From assembly GCF_000733945.1 (NCBI RefSeq), contig NZ_JPOL01000002.1:1117001-1181000 (forward strand): a stretch of DNA of 64,000 nucleotides. Reading direction: 5' to 3'. This document shows, piece after piece, positions 8,600-17,524 of the stretch. Positions within the stretch are counted from its first letter, which is position 1. Each line of letters begins with the position of its first letter. The notes under the pieces were generated by a model. The model searched no databases and was not told where the DNA came from. It saw nothing but the letters and a program-made list of their open reading frames with translations. Both the position numbers and the translations under genes were made by a program. The DNA comes from Flavimarina sp. Hel_I_48 (lineage in GTDB: Bacteria; Bacteroidota; Bacteroidia; Flavobacteriales; Flavobacteriaceae).

Positions 8600-9889
8600 A
8601 TGCTAAAGAAAGAAAACGATACCTATCAAGATTCCCGAACCTATGCTAAAGATAGGGACCTCAATGATCCACTAGGACATTTCAGGGAAAAATTCATTAT
8701 ACCAAAGGATCCCAATGGTGATCCGCTTATTTACCTCTGCGGAAATTCGCTGGGCCTACAGCCTAAAAAAGCAAGGGAGTATATTGAGGAAGAACTTACT
8801 AACTGGGGCGAACGCGCGGTTGAAGGTCATTTTGAGGCCAAGGTACCTTGGACAGAATATCATGAAATCCTGGCCAAGCCCATGGCAGATATTCTAGGTG
8901 CAAAACCCAGCGAAGTGGTGATAATGAATACCCTTACCACAAACCTGCACCTGATGATGGTTTCGTTTTACCAGCCTACCCAAAAAAGACATAAAATACT
9001 TATAGAAAGCGATGCGTTCCCGTCAGACAACTACGCTGTAAAATCCCAGATCGAGCAACGCGGCTTTGATCCTGAAGAATCTTTAATTTTCTGGAAACCC
9101 AGAGAAAATGAAGAACTTTGCAGGCTTGAAGACCTTGAACAAATTATAGAAGAACAAGGCGACGAGATCGCACTGCTCATGATAGGGAATTCAAACTATT
9201 ACACCGGCCAGCGCTATCCTATTAAAGAAATTACCGAAATGGGCCATAAAGCGGGCTGTATGGTAGGTTTTGACCTGGCGCACGGTGCCGGTAACATAGT
9301 GGCTGACCTGCATGATAATGGCCCTGACTTTGCCGTTTGGTGTACCTACAAATATTTAAACAGTGGCCCGGGAAGTCTGGGCGGTTGTTTTGTACACGAG
9401 CGACATGCAAATAACCGGGATTTACCCAGATTTACGGGCTGGTGGGGCCATAAAATGGATTCCCGTTTTAATATGCGTGTGGATTTTGATCCCATACCAG
9501 GCGCAGACGGTTGGCAATTGAGCAATCCTCCCATTCTTAGTATGGCGCCCATCCGCGCTTCGCTGGAAATTTTTGCGGAAGCAGGATTTAAAAATATCAG
9601 GAAAAAAGCGATCGCACTTACCGGTTATCTTGAATTCCTGATAGAAAATATAGGTGATGAGCGCATACATATACTTACGCCAAGAGACCCCGAACAGCGG
9701 GGCTCCCAACTTTCAATACAGGTAAAAGATGCAGACCGCAGCTTATTTGACGGTTTTATGAATGCAGGTATTATCTGTGATTGGCGCGAACCTGATGTGA
9801 TACGCGTTGCCCCTGCCCCACTATACAATAGTTTTGAAGACGTTTATGAAATGAGTGTAAGGCTCAGGGAACTCCTCAAAGGATTTTAA
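8600..9889 (+). CDS. kynU: Kynureninase
   Basis: A 429-residue PLP enzyme that hydrolyses kynurenine or 3-hydroxykynurenine to (3-hydroxy)anthranilate and alanine. Fold type I features are present: NSLGLQPK near the N-terminus, the PLP-contacting segment FDLAHGAGN, and the Schiff-base lysine in CTYKYLNSGPGS. GWWGHK and the C-terminal DWREPDVIRVAPAPLYN are typical of kynureninase. A TTG three codons upstream is in frame, but the ATG at 8600 is preferred because the -7 box overlaps that TTG. It is the first gene of a trio with kmo and an O-methyltransferase, in line with tryptophan degradation or de novo NAD synthesis. Confidence 0.96.
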   Translation: MLKKENDTYQDSRTYAKDRDLNDPLGHFREKFIIPKDPNGDPLIYLCGNSLGLQPKKAREYIEEELTNWGERAVEGHFEAKVPWTEYHEILAKPMADILGAKPSEVVIMNTLTTNLHLMMVSFYQPTQKRHKILIESDAFPSDNYAVKSQIEQRGFDPEESLIFWKPRENEELCRLEDLEQIIEEQGDEIALLMIGNSNYYTGQRYPIKEITEMGHKAGCMVGFDLAHGAGNIVADLHDNGPDFAVWCTYKYLNSGPGSLGGCFVHERHANNRDLPRFTGWWGHKMDSRFNMRVDFDPIPGADGWQLSNPPILSMAPIRASLEIFAEAGFKNIRKKAIALTGYLEFLIENIGDERIHILTPRDPEQRGSQLSIQVKDADRSLFDGFMNAGIICDWREPDVIRVAPAPLYNSFEDVYEMSVRLRELLKGF

Positions 9890-9931
9890 AACGACCTGTA
9901 GCATTGTAAACAACCCACCAACCAATACAAT

Positions 9932-11338
9932 TTGAAGAAACAAGAACATATACTTATCATAGGAGCGGGACTTTGTGGTTCGCTACTTGCACTGCGAATG
10001 GCACAGCGGGGTTATAAGGTTTCCCTTATGGAAAAACGCCCTGACCTTAGGAAAGAATCTGTAGATTCTGGACGTTCCATCAATTTGGCATTTTCAGATC
10101 GTGGCATGAAAGGGCTTCGACTGGCGGGGCTCGATAAAAAGGTACTCCCGTTATGTATCCCCATGCGAGGCCGAATGATCCATCCTGAAAACGGTGAGGA
10201 GTTTATGAGTCCGTACAGTGGTCGCGACCATGAATATATCAACTCCATCTCAAGGGAAGACCTCAACATTCTGCTTTTGGATGAATGTGATAAAATGCCT
10301 GATATTTCCATATTTTTCAATCAGAAATGTACGGGTGTAGAACTTGAGCATGCAAAGGCGAGCTTTGAAGATTACCATACAGGAAAAACCAGCACACATC
10401 AGGTAGATGTGATCATGGGGGCTGATGGTGTGGGCTCTGCTTTGCGCAAAAGCATGCTGGAACATAGAAAATTCTTGTTTAGCTACGGTCAGGACTTCCT
10501 TACCCATGGTTATAAAGAGCTTTCTTTTCCACCTGCTGAAGACGGGGGATATCTGACCGAAAAAAACGCGTTGCATATCTGGCCGCGAGGCAAAGATATG
10601 ATGATCGCACTTCCCAATCTTGACGGAAGTTTTACGGTAACGCTTTTTCTCTCCTGGGATGAGGGAAAAGATAGTTTTCAAACGTTAGACAATAGAGAGG
10701 CCATTACATCATATTTCAAAAAGGAATTTCCCGATGCGCTAAAGTTGATGCCCAATCTTCAGGAAGAATTCGAGGAGAACCCTACCTCGCCATTGGGAAC
10801 CATAAAATGCTCTCCCTGGCATGCTTACGGAAACGTACTATTACTGGGCGATGCCGCCCACGGAATCGTCCCCTTTTACGGTCAGGGAATGAATGCGGCC
10901 TTTGAGGATATTGTGGTACTCGACAAGGCGATGGATAAGTTTCCAGACGACTGGAATGCCGCTTTTAAAGCATTTCAAACAGAACGAAAAGAAGATACCG
11001 ATGCGATTGCAGATCTTGCCGTAGATAACTTTCACGAGATGAAGGCACATACCGCAAGTGAGATTTTTCAGGAAAAAAGAAAATTGGAAATTGCCTTTGA
11101 AAAAGAATTTCCAGAGGAATATTTTTCAAAATATGCCCTGGTCACCTTTAGGGAAGATCTGCGCTATTCTGAAGCCATGCGCCGTGGAAGAGTACAGGAC
11201 AAAGCAATCCTTAATCTAATTCACGATAAGAAAATCACTCCAGGGCAATCCCTGAGACAAAAATTGAGCCTTGTGCAAGAAGAGACGCGTAAAATGCTGC
11301 ATGATGATGCAGTAGTGCAAGGCATGGAAAATGAATAA
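9932..11338 (+). CDS. kmo: Kynurenine 3-monooxygenase
   Basis: A 468-residue FAD-dependent hydroxylase that converts L-kynurenine to 3-hydroxykynurenine with NADPH and O2. The FAD dinucleotide motif GAGLCGSLLALRMAQRG lies at the very N-terminus, followed by the GADGVGSALRK segment and the FAD/ribityl motif LLGDAAHGIVPFYGQGMNAAFED. The start appears to be TTG at 9932: no ATG lies close enough upstream of the FAD motif, and the next internal Met would delete it. It lies 42 bp after kynU and 8 bp before the methyltransferase gene, so the three are probably co-transcribed. Confidence 0.95.
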   Translation: MKKQEHILIIGAGLCGSLLALRMAQRGYKVSLMEKRPDLRKESVDSGRSINLAFSDRGMKGLRLAGLDKKVLPLCIPMRGRMIHPENGEEFMSPYSGRDHEYINSISREDLNILLLDECDKMPDISIFFNQKCTGVELEHAKASFEDYHTGKTSTHQVDVIMGADGVGSALRKSMLEHRKFLFSYGQDFLTHGYKELSFPPAEDGGYLTEKNALHIWPRGKDMMIALPNLDGSFTVTLFLSWDEGKDSFQTLDNREAITSYFKKEFPDALKLMPNLQEEFEENPTSPLGTIKCSPWHAYGNVLLLGDAAHGIVPFYGQGMNAAFEDIVVLDKAMDKFPDDWNAAFKAFQTERKEDTDAIADLAVDNFHEMKAHTASEIFQEKRKLEIAFEKEFPEEYFSKYALVTFREDLRYSEAMRRGRVQDKAILNLIHDKKITPGQSLRQKLSLVQEETRKMLHDDAVVQGMENE

Positions 11339-11346
11339 CAGACAGC

Positions 11347-11988
11347 ATGCATTTTATACCTGAAGAACTAGAAGACTACGCTGCAGAACATTCTGAAAAA
11401 GAACCTGAACTTCTACAGCAGCTCCGCCGGGAAACCTATCAGAAAATTTTACAACCCAGAATGCTGAGCGGTCACCTGCAAGGGCGTTTGCTAAGCATTG
11501 TTTCTAAACTCGTAAATCCTAAAAACATACTTGAAATAGGTACTTATACCGGTTATTCGGCACTTTGTTTGGCGGAAGGACTGCAGCCTGATGGCCTATT
11601 GGAAACCATAGATCACAATGAAGAGTTGGCTTATTTGCAGCACAAATATTTCAAAGCATCCTCATACGCAAGTCAAATTAAGACCTATGTAGGTGATGCA
11701 TTAAAAGTGATCCCCACACTTCAAAACACGTTTGACCTGGTGTTTATTGATGCAGATAAACCGAATTATCCAGCCTATTTTGATCTTATTATCCCTAAAC
11801 TAAATACTGGGGGATTATTAATTTCAGATAATGTGTTGTGGAACGGAAAGGTATTAGATCCTACAAAGAACACGGATCCCTCTACACAGGCCATCCTAAA
11901 GTACAATAGCAGTCTGGCAAATGATGACCGACTGGAAACCGTTCTCCTTCCCATACGTGACGGACTTACACTAAGCCGTAAGAAATAG
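11347..11988 (+). CDS. SAM-dependent O-methyltransferase, class I (COMT-like)
   Basis: A 213-residue enzyme of the small cation-dependent O-methyltransferase family. SAM motif I is NILEIGTYTGYSALCLAE (about residues 57-75). The metal-site region FIDADKPNYPAYFDLI, with NVLWNGKV, follows the family. Relatives methylate catechol-like hydroxyls. The placement 8 bp behind kmo suggests an aminophenol of the kynurenine route (3-hydroxykynurenine, 3-hydroxyanthranilate or xanthurenate) as substrate, but this is inference. The family is also common as a stand-alone gene of unknown role in flavobacteria. The unit ends at a strong terminator 155 bp downstream. Confidence 0.9.
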   Translation: MHFIPEELEDYAAEHSEKEPELLQQLRRETYQKILQPRMLSGHLQGRLLSIVSKLVNPKNILEIGTYTGYSALCLAEGLQPDGLLETIDHNEELAYLQHKYFKASSYASQIKTYVGDALKVIPTLQNTFDLVFIDADKPNYPAYFDLIIPKLNTGGLLISDNVLWNGKVLDPTKNTDPSTQAILKYNSSLANDDRLETVLLPIRDGLTLSRKK

Positions 11989-12143
11989 CTTCAAGCTTCT
12001 GTTGAAAAAAATACAGACTATCAGTATATCTGGGCATTAAGATTTTCAGCTTTTAGATTGTATGCTGTACTTTGAAATAGTACTAAAGGAGGATAATAAA
12101 TAATTTTTGAGGAACAACAAATCAGCTTTGGAATTCACATAAA

Positions 12144-12176
12144 AAAAGCCCTGCGAATGGCAATCGCAGGGCTTTT
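12144..12176. terminator. Bidirectional intrinsic terminator
   Basis: The perfect stem AAAAGCCCTGCGA / TCGCAGGGCTTTT with a 7-nt loop, A-run on one side and T-run on the other. It sits between the kynurenine operon and the convergent DUF4293 gene. Confidence 0.92.
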
Positions 12177-12200
12177 CACTAATAAACTAAGTTAGTAGGG

Positions 12201-12611
12201 TTATCGCAACCGGTCCACAGATTTTACAAGATCCTCATCCCGCTTGATTGCCCTGTTAGCCAGGGCGATAAAAACGATAGAAATGACGGGTATAAGCATC
12301 CCAATACCTTTCTCCGAGGCCGCCGCCCCTCCAGATATGATTTGCGACTGGTAAACCAATACTCCTAGTAAAATAAAGTTCAATATTATATTGAGACGGC
12401 CCAGAACAAACTGTAGCTGTCTTTTTTTAAACAGAAAAATCGTAAGCAATGATAAGATCGCACTTGATACAAAAAGACTCAAATAAAGAATATTTTCTAT
12501 TGCCCATACTGTCTCTCCTTCTGGATTAACAAACAGCGGGAAAATAAAAATAAGGCCGGCAGAAACAAGTGCAGCCAGCAAAAGATAAATGGTTTGTATG
12601 CGTTGAATCAT
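12201..12611 (-). CDS. DUF4293 family membrane protein
   Basis: A 136-residue inner-membrane protein with four hydrophobic segments. The start at 12611 gives MIQRIQTIYLLLAALVSAG, the conserved N-terminus of DUF4293, a family confined mostly to Bacteroidota. The longer frame upstream adds 27 basic residues and is unlikely. Function is unknown. It lies divergently from rho with 199 bp between them, an arrangement often seen in flavobacteria. A TATTTTTG box at 12630-12637 may drive it. Confidence 0.85.
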   Translation of the reverse strand: MIQRIQTIYLLLAALVSAGLIFIFPLFVNPEGETVWAIENILYLSLFVSSAILSLLTIFLFKKRQLQFVLGRLNIILNFILLGVLVYQSQIISGGAAASEKGIGMLIPVISIVFIALANRAIKRDEDLVKSVDRLR

Positions 12612-12629
12612 AATTTTATATGCTGCCGG

Positions 12630-12637
12630 CAAAAATA
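12630..12637 (-). promoter_or_regulatory. Candidate -7 box for the DUF4293 gene
   Basis: On the minus strand TATTTTTG matches TAnnTTTG, 18 bp upstream of the start codon. No clear -33 TTG is present. Confidence 0.35.
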
Positions 12638-12810
12638 ACAACTTCTTTTTAACTCTTGACACTAATTTGAAATTAATGTTGTATAATTGCATACATAATA
12701 TATAACCTTCTCTGTGTATGATGGTTATTTACTTGCCAAAAACCCCTAAAATCTTCTCTCTAGATTTTTTACACGCATTCACACTAAATTCAAAGCAATC
12801 CTTATAATTA

Positions 12811-14550
12811 ATGTTTGATATTTCAGAACTTAAAGCTAAAAAGCTTCCTGAACTTCAGGAAATAGCTAAAGGTCTTAGCATCCCTAAATTCAAGACCATA
12901 AAAAAATTAGATCTCGTATACAAAATACTTGATGAACAAGCTGCAGATCCCAAAGCGGTCGCAATTGCTGCTCAGGACAATCAATCTTCTTCAAAGACTG
13001 ACAGCAAACCAGCCCCTAAAAAAAGAGGGCCTAAAAAAGGAAGTACGCGCAAAACCTCTTCTGACAAAGCTGAAAATAAAAGCGCCGAAACCAAAGATCC
13101 TGAAAGCAAAACAGAGAAAAAGGCCAGTGCCCCTGATGCAAATGACAATAGCAACAAGCCTGCTAATACCAATAAAGGCCAAAGTCAGAACGATAAGCAG
13201 GACAATAAACCTAAGAATAACCGCCCACGTAAGGACAGCAAGGATACTTCTACGAACAATAATAAGAACACAAATAGAAATCCTAAAAAATCCAACACGA
13301 ACAAAAACAACAACAATAACAGCGGTAATTCCAACAGCAACAACAGCGGTAATTCAAATAACAACAACAACAATAACAACCGCAACAATGGCAATAAAGA
13401 TAGCCGCAACCGCTATCGTGAGCCTGATTATGAATTTGACGGGATTATTGAAAGTGAGGGCGTTCTTGACATCATGCAGGACGGTTATGGTTTTCTAAGA
13501 TCTTCAGATTACAATTACCTTTCCTCACCTGATGATATTTACGTATCACAGTCACAAATACGTCTGTTTGGACTAAAAACCGGAGACACTGTACTTGGCG
13601 TTATTCGACCACCTAAAGAGGGAGAGAAGTATTTTCCGCTTATAAAGGTTTCAAAAATAAATGGACTGGATCCCAATGTGGTTCGTGATCGCGTATCGTT
13701 TGAACACCTGACACCTCTTTTCCCCAAGGAAAAATTTAATTTGGCTGACCGCCAAAGCACGATTTCCACCCGGGTAATGGATATGTTTACCCCTATAGGC
13801 AAAGGACAACGGGGTATGATCGTTTCCCAGCCAAAAACGGGTAAGACGATGCTTCTTAAAGATGTAGCAAACGCAATTGCCGCAAACCATCCTGAAGTTT
13901 ATCAAATGATCTTACTTATTGATGAGCGCCCGGAAGAGGTTACAGATATGCAGCGCAATGTTAAGGGAGAGGTTGTAGCTTCTACTTTTGACAAAGAGGC
14001 ACATGAGCATGTACGTGTGGCGAATATTGTACTTGAAAAGGCAAAACGCCTTGTAGAGTGTGGTCATGATGTAGTGATCCTGTTGGATTCTATTACCCGC
14101 CTTGCACGTGCGTATAATACGGTACAGCCTGCTTCTGGTAAAATATTGAGTGGTGGTGTTGATGCCAATGCATTGCACAAACCCAAGCGCTTCTTTGGAG
14201 CTGCCCGAAATATTGAAAATGGAGGTTCGCTTACCATAATTGCCACAGCTCTTACGGAAACCGGCTCTAAAATGGATGAAGTAATCTTTGAGGAATTTAA
14301 AGGTACCGGTAATATGGAACTTCAACTGGATCGAAAAATTTCCAACAGAAGAATTTACCCAGCAATGGACCTTACTTCTTCAAGTACGCGTCGTGATGAT
14401 TTACTGCTCAGCGAAAATGTAATCCAACGTATGTGGGTATTGCGTAAATACCTTGCTGACATGAATCCTGTAGAAGCTATGGAGTTTATAAACGATCGTA
14501 TCAAGCAAACTAAAAGTAACGAAGAGTTTTTAGTTTCTATGAACGGATAA
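12811..14550 (+). CDS. rho: Transcription termination factor Rho, with long disordered insert
   Basis: A 579-residue hexameric RNA helicase that terminates transcription. Order of domains: Rho_N helical domain (1-42); a low-complexity Lys/Asn/Ser/Asp insert (about 43-207) ending in poly-Asn; the cold-shock-like RNA-binding domain (208-290, with DGYGFLRS); and the RecA-like ATPase with Walker A SQPKTGKT (339-346), Walker [14 protein letters not shown] and the R/Q-loop segment [20 protein letters not shown]. The insert makes it about 160 residues longer than E. coli Rho. Such disordered inserts are known in Bacteroidota Rho, where one has been linked to condensate formation. Monocistronic, with its own terminator. 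Confidence 0.97.
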   Translation: MFDISELKAKKLPELQEIAKGLSIPKFKTIKKLDLVYKILDEQAADPKAVAIAAQDNQSSSKTDSKPAPKKRGPKKGSTRKTSSDKAENKSAETKDPESKTEKKASAPDANDNSNKPANTNKGQSQNDKQDNKPKNNRPRKDSKDTSTNNNKNTNRNPKKSNTNKNNNNNSGNSNSNNSGNSNNNNNNNNRNNGNKDSRNRYREPDYEFDGIIESEGVLDIMQDGYGFLRSSDYNYLSSPDDIYVSQSQIRLFGLKTGDTVLGVIRPPKEGEKYFPLIKVSKINGLDPNVVRDRVSFEHLTPLFPKEKFNLADRQSTISTRVMDMFTPIGKGQRGMIVSQPKTGKTMLLKDVANAIAANHPEVYQMILLIDERPEEVTDMQRNVKGEVVASTFDKEAHEHVRVANIVLEKAKRLVECGHDVVILLDSITRLARAYNTVQPASGKILSGGVDANALHKPKRFFGAARNIENGGSLTIIATALTETGSKMDEVIFEEFKGTGNMELQLDRKISNRRIYPAMDLTSSSTRRDDLLLSENVIQRMWVLRKYLADMNPVEAMEFINDRIKQTKSNEEFLVSMNG

Positions 14551-14580
14551 TCAATTTCCTGATAGATAAGTTTAAAACAA

Positions 14581-14617
14581 AAAAAAGCGGAACTTCAATT
14601 GAAGCTCCGCTTTTTTT
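14581..14617. terminator. Bidirectional intrinsic terminator after rho
   Basis: Stem GCGGA-A-CTTC / GAAG-C-TCCGC with an AATT loop, flanked by A-run and T-run (14587-14610 for the stem). It separates rho from the convergent small lipoprotein gene. Confidence 0.9.
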
Positions 14618-14649
14618 GTTTTATTAAGTTTGTGAATGAAAGTTTCTCT

Positions 14650-15063
14650 TTACTGCTTATCATTTTTAGGAGTATCCTTTTTCATCATTTCATATTTGTC
14701 GTACTGCACATCTGTAAGTATAGCTTTCATTGCATTATCGCGATGATCGCCGTTATCATCATTTATTTCACAGGTTTGTTTACCATCTAAACTAGATTCA
14801 TACGATTGTATCTGCTCATCGCTCATTTCTAATTCAGAATAGGTCTGCGACATATCCTGATTCATAAAACCCGCTTGATCCATATCGCCCTGTGAATAGG
14901 TTACGATATTATTAGCAGCACTTTTATTTGCAGCACTGGTGACGGTGTCACTGGATGTCGTTCCATTTGCATTATCGCCAGGGGTATCACTGCTGGAGGA
15001 TTCCCTGCATGCTGTAAACGCCAATAAAATCATCACAAGTACAACGTATTTTCTATTCTTCAT
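14650..15063 (-). CDS. Small hypothetical lipoprotein
   Basis: A 137-residue protein with a type II signal peptide (MKNRKYVVLVMILLAFTAC, Cys19 lipidated), a Ser/Asp/Thr-rich linker and a polar C-terminal half that includes MSDEQIQSYESSL and LTDVQYDKYEMM. The latter phrases resemble the helical repeats of periplasmic Spy/CpxP-like or DUF proteins, but the match is too weak to name a family. It is convergent with rho and alone in its unit. Confidence 0.68.
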   Translation of the reverse strand: MKNRKYVVLVMILLAFTACRESSSSDTPGDNANGTTSSDTVTSAANKSAANNIVTYSQGDMDQAGFMNQDMSQTYSELEMSDEQIQSYESSLDGKQTCEINDDNGDHRDNAMKAILTDVQYDKYEMMKKDTPKNDKQ

Positions 15064-15253
15064 GATCGTAAAATTTTGGTTTGAATTTTTATACCGTATC
15101 CTGCGTTTAAAGTACTTTAGTTTTAGTCATAATTATGCTTCAAAATTGTTAAAATACTGATACGGTCACTTTTTAAAGAGAATCAATACGAATATCTAGA
15201 AGAGCAATCACGCAGTGGACTCCATTTAATCCAAATGGGTTTAGGACAAAAAA

Positions 15254-15280
15254 AAGACCCTCACGTTACGTGAGGGTCTT
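15254..15280 (-). terminator. Intrinsic terminator of rpsT
   Basis: Perfect 12-bp stem AAGACCCTCACG / CGTGAGGGTCTT with a short loop and a run of T on the minus strand, 26 bp after the rpsT stop. Confidence 0.93.
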
Positions 15281-15305
15281 AATATTAAATAAGTTTAACT
15301 ACTAC

Positions 15306-15554
15306 TTAAAGTGCAGCAACGTGTCTGGCTACTTGAGACTTTAAGTGACCTGCTTTATTATCATGAATCACGTTTTTCTTAGCGAGACGATCAATCATAG
15401 ATATAACTGAAGGTAATAAAGTTTCAGCTTCTTTCTTATCTGATTCTTTCAATTTCTTTATAGCGTTACGGGTGGTACGGCTCTGGTATCTGTTTCTTAG
15501 CCTGTTTTTCTCGCTGCTACGTATTCTTTTTAAAGATGACTTATGGTTTGCCAT
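15306..15554 (-). CDS. rpsT: 30S ribosomal protein S20
   Basis: An 82-residue, highly basic helical protein that binds 16S rRNA early in small-subunit assembly. The N-terminus MANHKSSLKRIRSSEKNRLRN and the motif KKNVIHDNKAGHLKSQVARH are diagnostic for bacterial S20. It lies 93 bp downstream of two tRNA-Glu genes on the same strand and may be read from the tRNA promoter as well as its own. Confidence 0.97.
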   Translation of the reverse strand: MANHKSSLKRIRSSEKNRLRNRYQSRTTRNAIKKLKESDKKEAETLLPSVISMIDRLAKKNVIHDNKAGHLKSQVARHVAAL

Positions 15555-15647
15555 TGTTCTAATTGTAAATTAAAAATTATGAATTCAGGATCATTAATAA
15601 CTAATACAGTACTGTCTCCTGAATTCAACATTCCGTATTTTAAGTTG

Positions 15648-15719
15648 TAGCCCGTAGGGGAATCGAACCCCTCTTACCAGGATGAAAACCTGGCGTCCTA
15701 ACCGATAGACGAACGGGCC
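15648..15719 (-). tRNA. tRNA-Glu (TTC), copy 1
   Basis: A 72-nt cloverleaf on the minus strand without encoded CCA. Acceptor arms GGCCCGT / ACGGGCT (G1-U72 wobble), anticodon arm CCAGG-TTTTCAT-CCTGG with anticodon TTC, and T arm AGGGG-TTCGATT-CCCCT. It differs from copy 2 at several acceptor, D-loop and anticodon-loop positions, so the two are not an exact recent duplication. Confidence 0.95.
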
Positions 15720-15735
15720 ATTATGTCAAATATGC

Positions 15736-15858
15736 TCCGCATTTGATAATTCAATAGGACTTCTAGTAGTCCGTAAGGGAATCGAACCCCTGTTACCAGG
15801 AAGAAAACCTGGCGTCCTAACCGCTAGACGAACGGACCAGTTTTCTCTCAAATGCGGA
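15736..15858. repeat. 11-nt inverted repeat bracketing tRNA-Glu copy 2
   Basis: TCCGCATTTGA at 15736-15746 and its exact reverse complement TCAAATGCGGA at 15848-15858 lie in the trailer and leader of the tRNA transcript. In the RNA they could pair into an 11-bp stem that closes the tRNA precursor. Confidence 0.7.
15767..15838 (-). tRNA. tRNA-Glu (TTC), copy 2
   Basis: A 72-nt cloverleaf on the minus strand. Acceptor GGTCCGT / ACGGACT, anticodon arm CCAGG-TTTTCTT-CCTGG (TTC), T arm AGGGG-TTCGATT-CCCTT with one G-U pair. It is the promoter-proximal member of the pair, with a promoter 23 bp upstream, and is bracketed by an 11-nt inverted repeat. Confidence 0.95.
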
Positions 15859-15860
15859 TG

Positions 15861-15890
15861 CAAAAATAAACATATTATTTAATGTTGCAA
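15861..15890 (-). promoter_or_regulatory. Promoter of the tRNA-Glu pair
   Basis: On the minus strand a TTG (15888-15890), a 19-bp spacer and TATTTTTG (15861-15868) match the Bacteroidota -33/-7 elements. The first tRNA begins 22 bp after the -7 box. Confidence 0.7.
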
Positions 15891-15917
15891 TAGGAATCTC
15901 AACTTTTTTTAAAAAAA

Positions 15918-17390
15918 TTAATATGCTTTAGCAAACAAGACTCTTTTTGTGGCCTTTTTGCCACTATAAACACACACGCCTTCCTCTTCTTTCGCATCAA
16001 TAGGAATACAACGAATCGTAGCTTTGGTCTCCGTTTTGATCTTTTCCTCAGTTTCTGTCGTGCCATCCCAGAAAGCGCTAATAAAACCTCCTTTGTTCTC
16101 TAATACGTCCTTAAAGCCTTCGTAATCGTTTACCTCTGTGATATGCTCCTTCTGAAAATTAGATGCCTTAGCAAACAAATCTTTTTGCATTTCCCGAAGC
16201 AGTTCACGTACGCGGTCCACTACGTTTTCTTTTGACACAATTTCTTTACTAAGCGTATCCCTACGTGCAACCTCTACCGTGCGTTTCTCTAAATCCCTCG
16301 GACCTATAGCTATACGTATGGGCACGCCCTTAAGCTCATATTCGTTAAATTTCCATCCTGGTTTAAACGTATCCCTATCGTCATATTTAACTGATACGCC
16401 ATGCATTTCAAGTTCACGTTTGACCTCACCGGCAACCTGGGATATGGACTCCAGTTGTTCTTCCCCCCTGTAAATGGGAACGATCACAACCTGTATAGGT
16501 GCAAGGTTAGGAGGAAGCACAAGACCGTTATCATCACTATGCGTCATGATCAAAGCCCCCATTAAGCGCGTAGAAACCCCCCAGGATGTTGCCCATACAT
16601 ATTCCTGCGTACCTTCTTTAGTAGCGAATTTGACATCAAATGCCTTTGCAAAATTTTGTCCAAGAAAATGGGACGTTCCTGCCTGTAAAGCTTTACCATC
16701 CTGCATAAGCGCTTCGATACAGTAAGTTTCAAGTGCACCCGCAAAACGTTCACTTTCGGTTTTTGTTCCTTTAATCACGGGAACGGCCATAAAATGCTCA
16801 ACAAAATCTGCATAGACCTTCATCATCAATTGCGCCTCTTTTATAGCCTCTCCCTTTGTTTCATGTGCAGTATGACCTTCCTGCCATAAAAATTCCGAAG
16901 TACGTAAAAAGAGACGGGTACGCATTTCCCAGCGCACTACATTTGCCCATTGATTGATAAGCAAAGGCAAATCGCGATAGGACTGAACCCATTTTCTGTA
17001 GGTGTCCCAGATTATCGTTTCTGAAGTGGGACGTACAATAAGTTCTTCCTCAAGTTTCGCGTCAGGATCTACGATAATACTTCCATCTTCATCGGTTTTG
17101 AGACGGTAATGCGTCACTACGGCGCATTCTTTTGCAAAACCATCCACATGGCTTGCTTCTTTACTGAAATAGGATTTCGGGATAAAAAGCGGGAAATACG
17201 CATTCTGATGTCCGGTTTCTTTGAACATACGATCCAATTCTGCCTGCATCTTTTCCCAAATCGCATAACCATAAGGCTTGATAACCATGCACCCTCTAAC
17301 GCCGGAATTTTCGGCGAGATCTGCCTTGACAACCAGCTCATTGTACCATTTGGAATAATCTTCTTCTCGCGTGGTTAAGTTCTTTCCCAT
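15918..17390 (-). CDS. proS: Prolyl-tRNA synthetase, archaeal/eukaryal-type (ProRS type 3)
   Basis: A 490-residue class II synthetase that charges tRNA-Pro. Motif 2 is seen in [23 protein letters not shown] split over one strand-loop-strand, motif 3 in [19 protein letters not shown], and the proline-site TSE in [16 protein letters not shown]. It lacks the editing insertion of the long bacterial form and ends in Ala-Tyr, like archaeal-type ProRS, whose C-terminal Tyr reaches the active site. The short type is normal for Bacteroidota. It has its own promoter. Confidence 0.97.
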   Translation of the reverse strand: MGKNLTTREEDYSKWYNELVVKADLAENSGVRGCMVIKPYGYAIWEKMQAELDRMFKETGHQNAYFPLFIPKSYFSKEASHVDGFAKECAVVTHYRLKTDEDGSIIVDPDAKLEEELIVRPTSETIIWDTYRKWVQSYRDLPLLINQWANVVRWEMRTRLFLRTSEFLWQEGHTAHETKGEAIKEAQLMMKVYADFVEHFMAVPVIKGTKTESERFAGALETYCIEALMQDGKALQAGTSHFLGQNFAKAFDVKFATKEGTQEYVWATSWGVSTRLMGALIMTHSDDNGLVLPPNLAPIQVVIVPIYRGEEQLESISQVAGEVKRELEMHGVSVKYDDRDTFKPGWKFNEYELKGVPIRIAIGPRDLEKRTVEVARRDTLSKEIVSKENVVDRVRELLREMQKDLFAKASNFQKEHITEVNDYEGFKDVLENKGGFISAFWDGTTETEEKIKTETKATIRCIPIDAKEEEGVCVYSGKKATKRVLFAKAY

Positions 17391-17477
17391 ATACTGTATT
17401 TTGGCATAACTATTGCTCCTTGTGATAGTAGAATACCTAGTTATTGTTTATCTTTATTATCTAAAATATGTAAGCGG

Positions 17478-17508
17478 CAAAACTAATTAAATTTACTATC
17501 TACAACAA
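17478..17508 (-). promoter_or_regulatory. proS promoter
   Basis: On the minus strand TTG (17506-17508), 20 bp, TAGTTTTG (17478-17485). This places the start of transcription about 80 nt ahead of the proS ATG. Confidence 0.6.
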
Positions 17509-17524
17509 TTAAATACATACGTAT

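Noticed and set aside
13185..13409. Leu-rich minus-strand frames inside rho
   Set aside because: They are the antisense image of the poly-Asn/Lys insert (AAC/AAT reads as GTT/ATT), so the hydrophobic look is an artefact.
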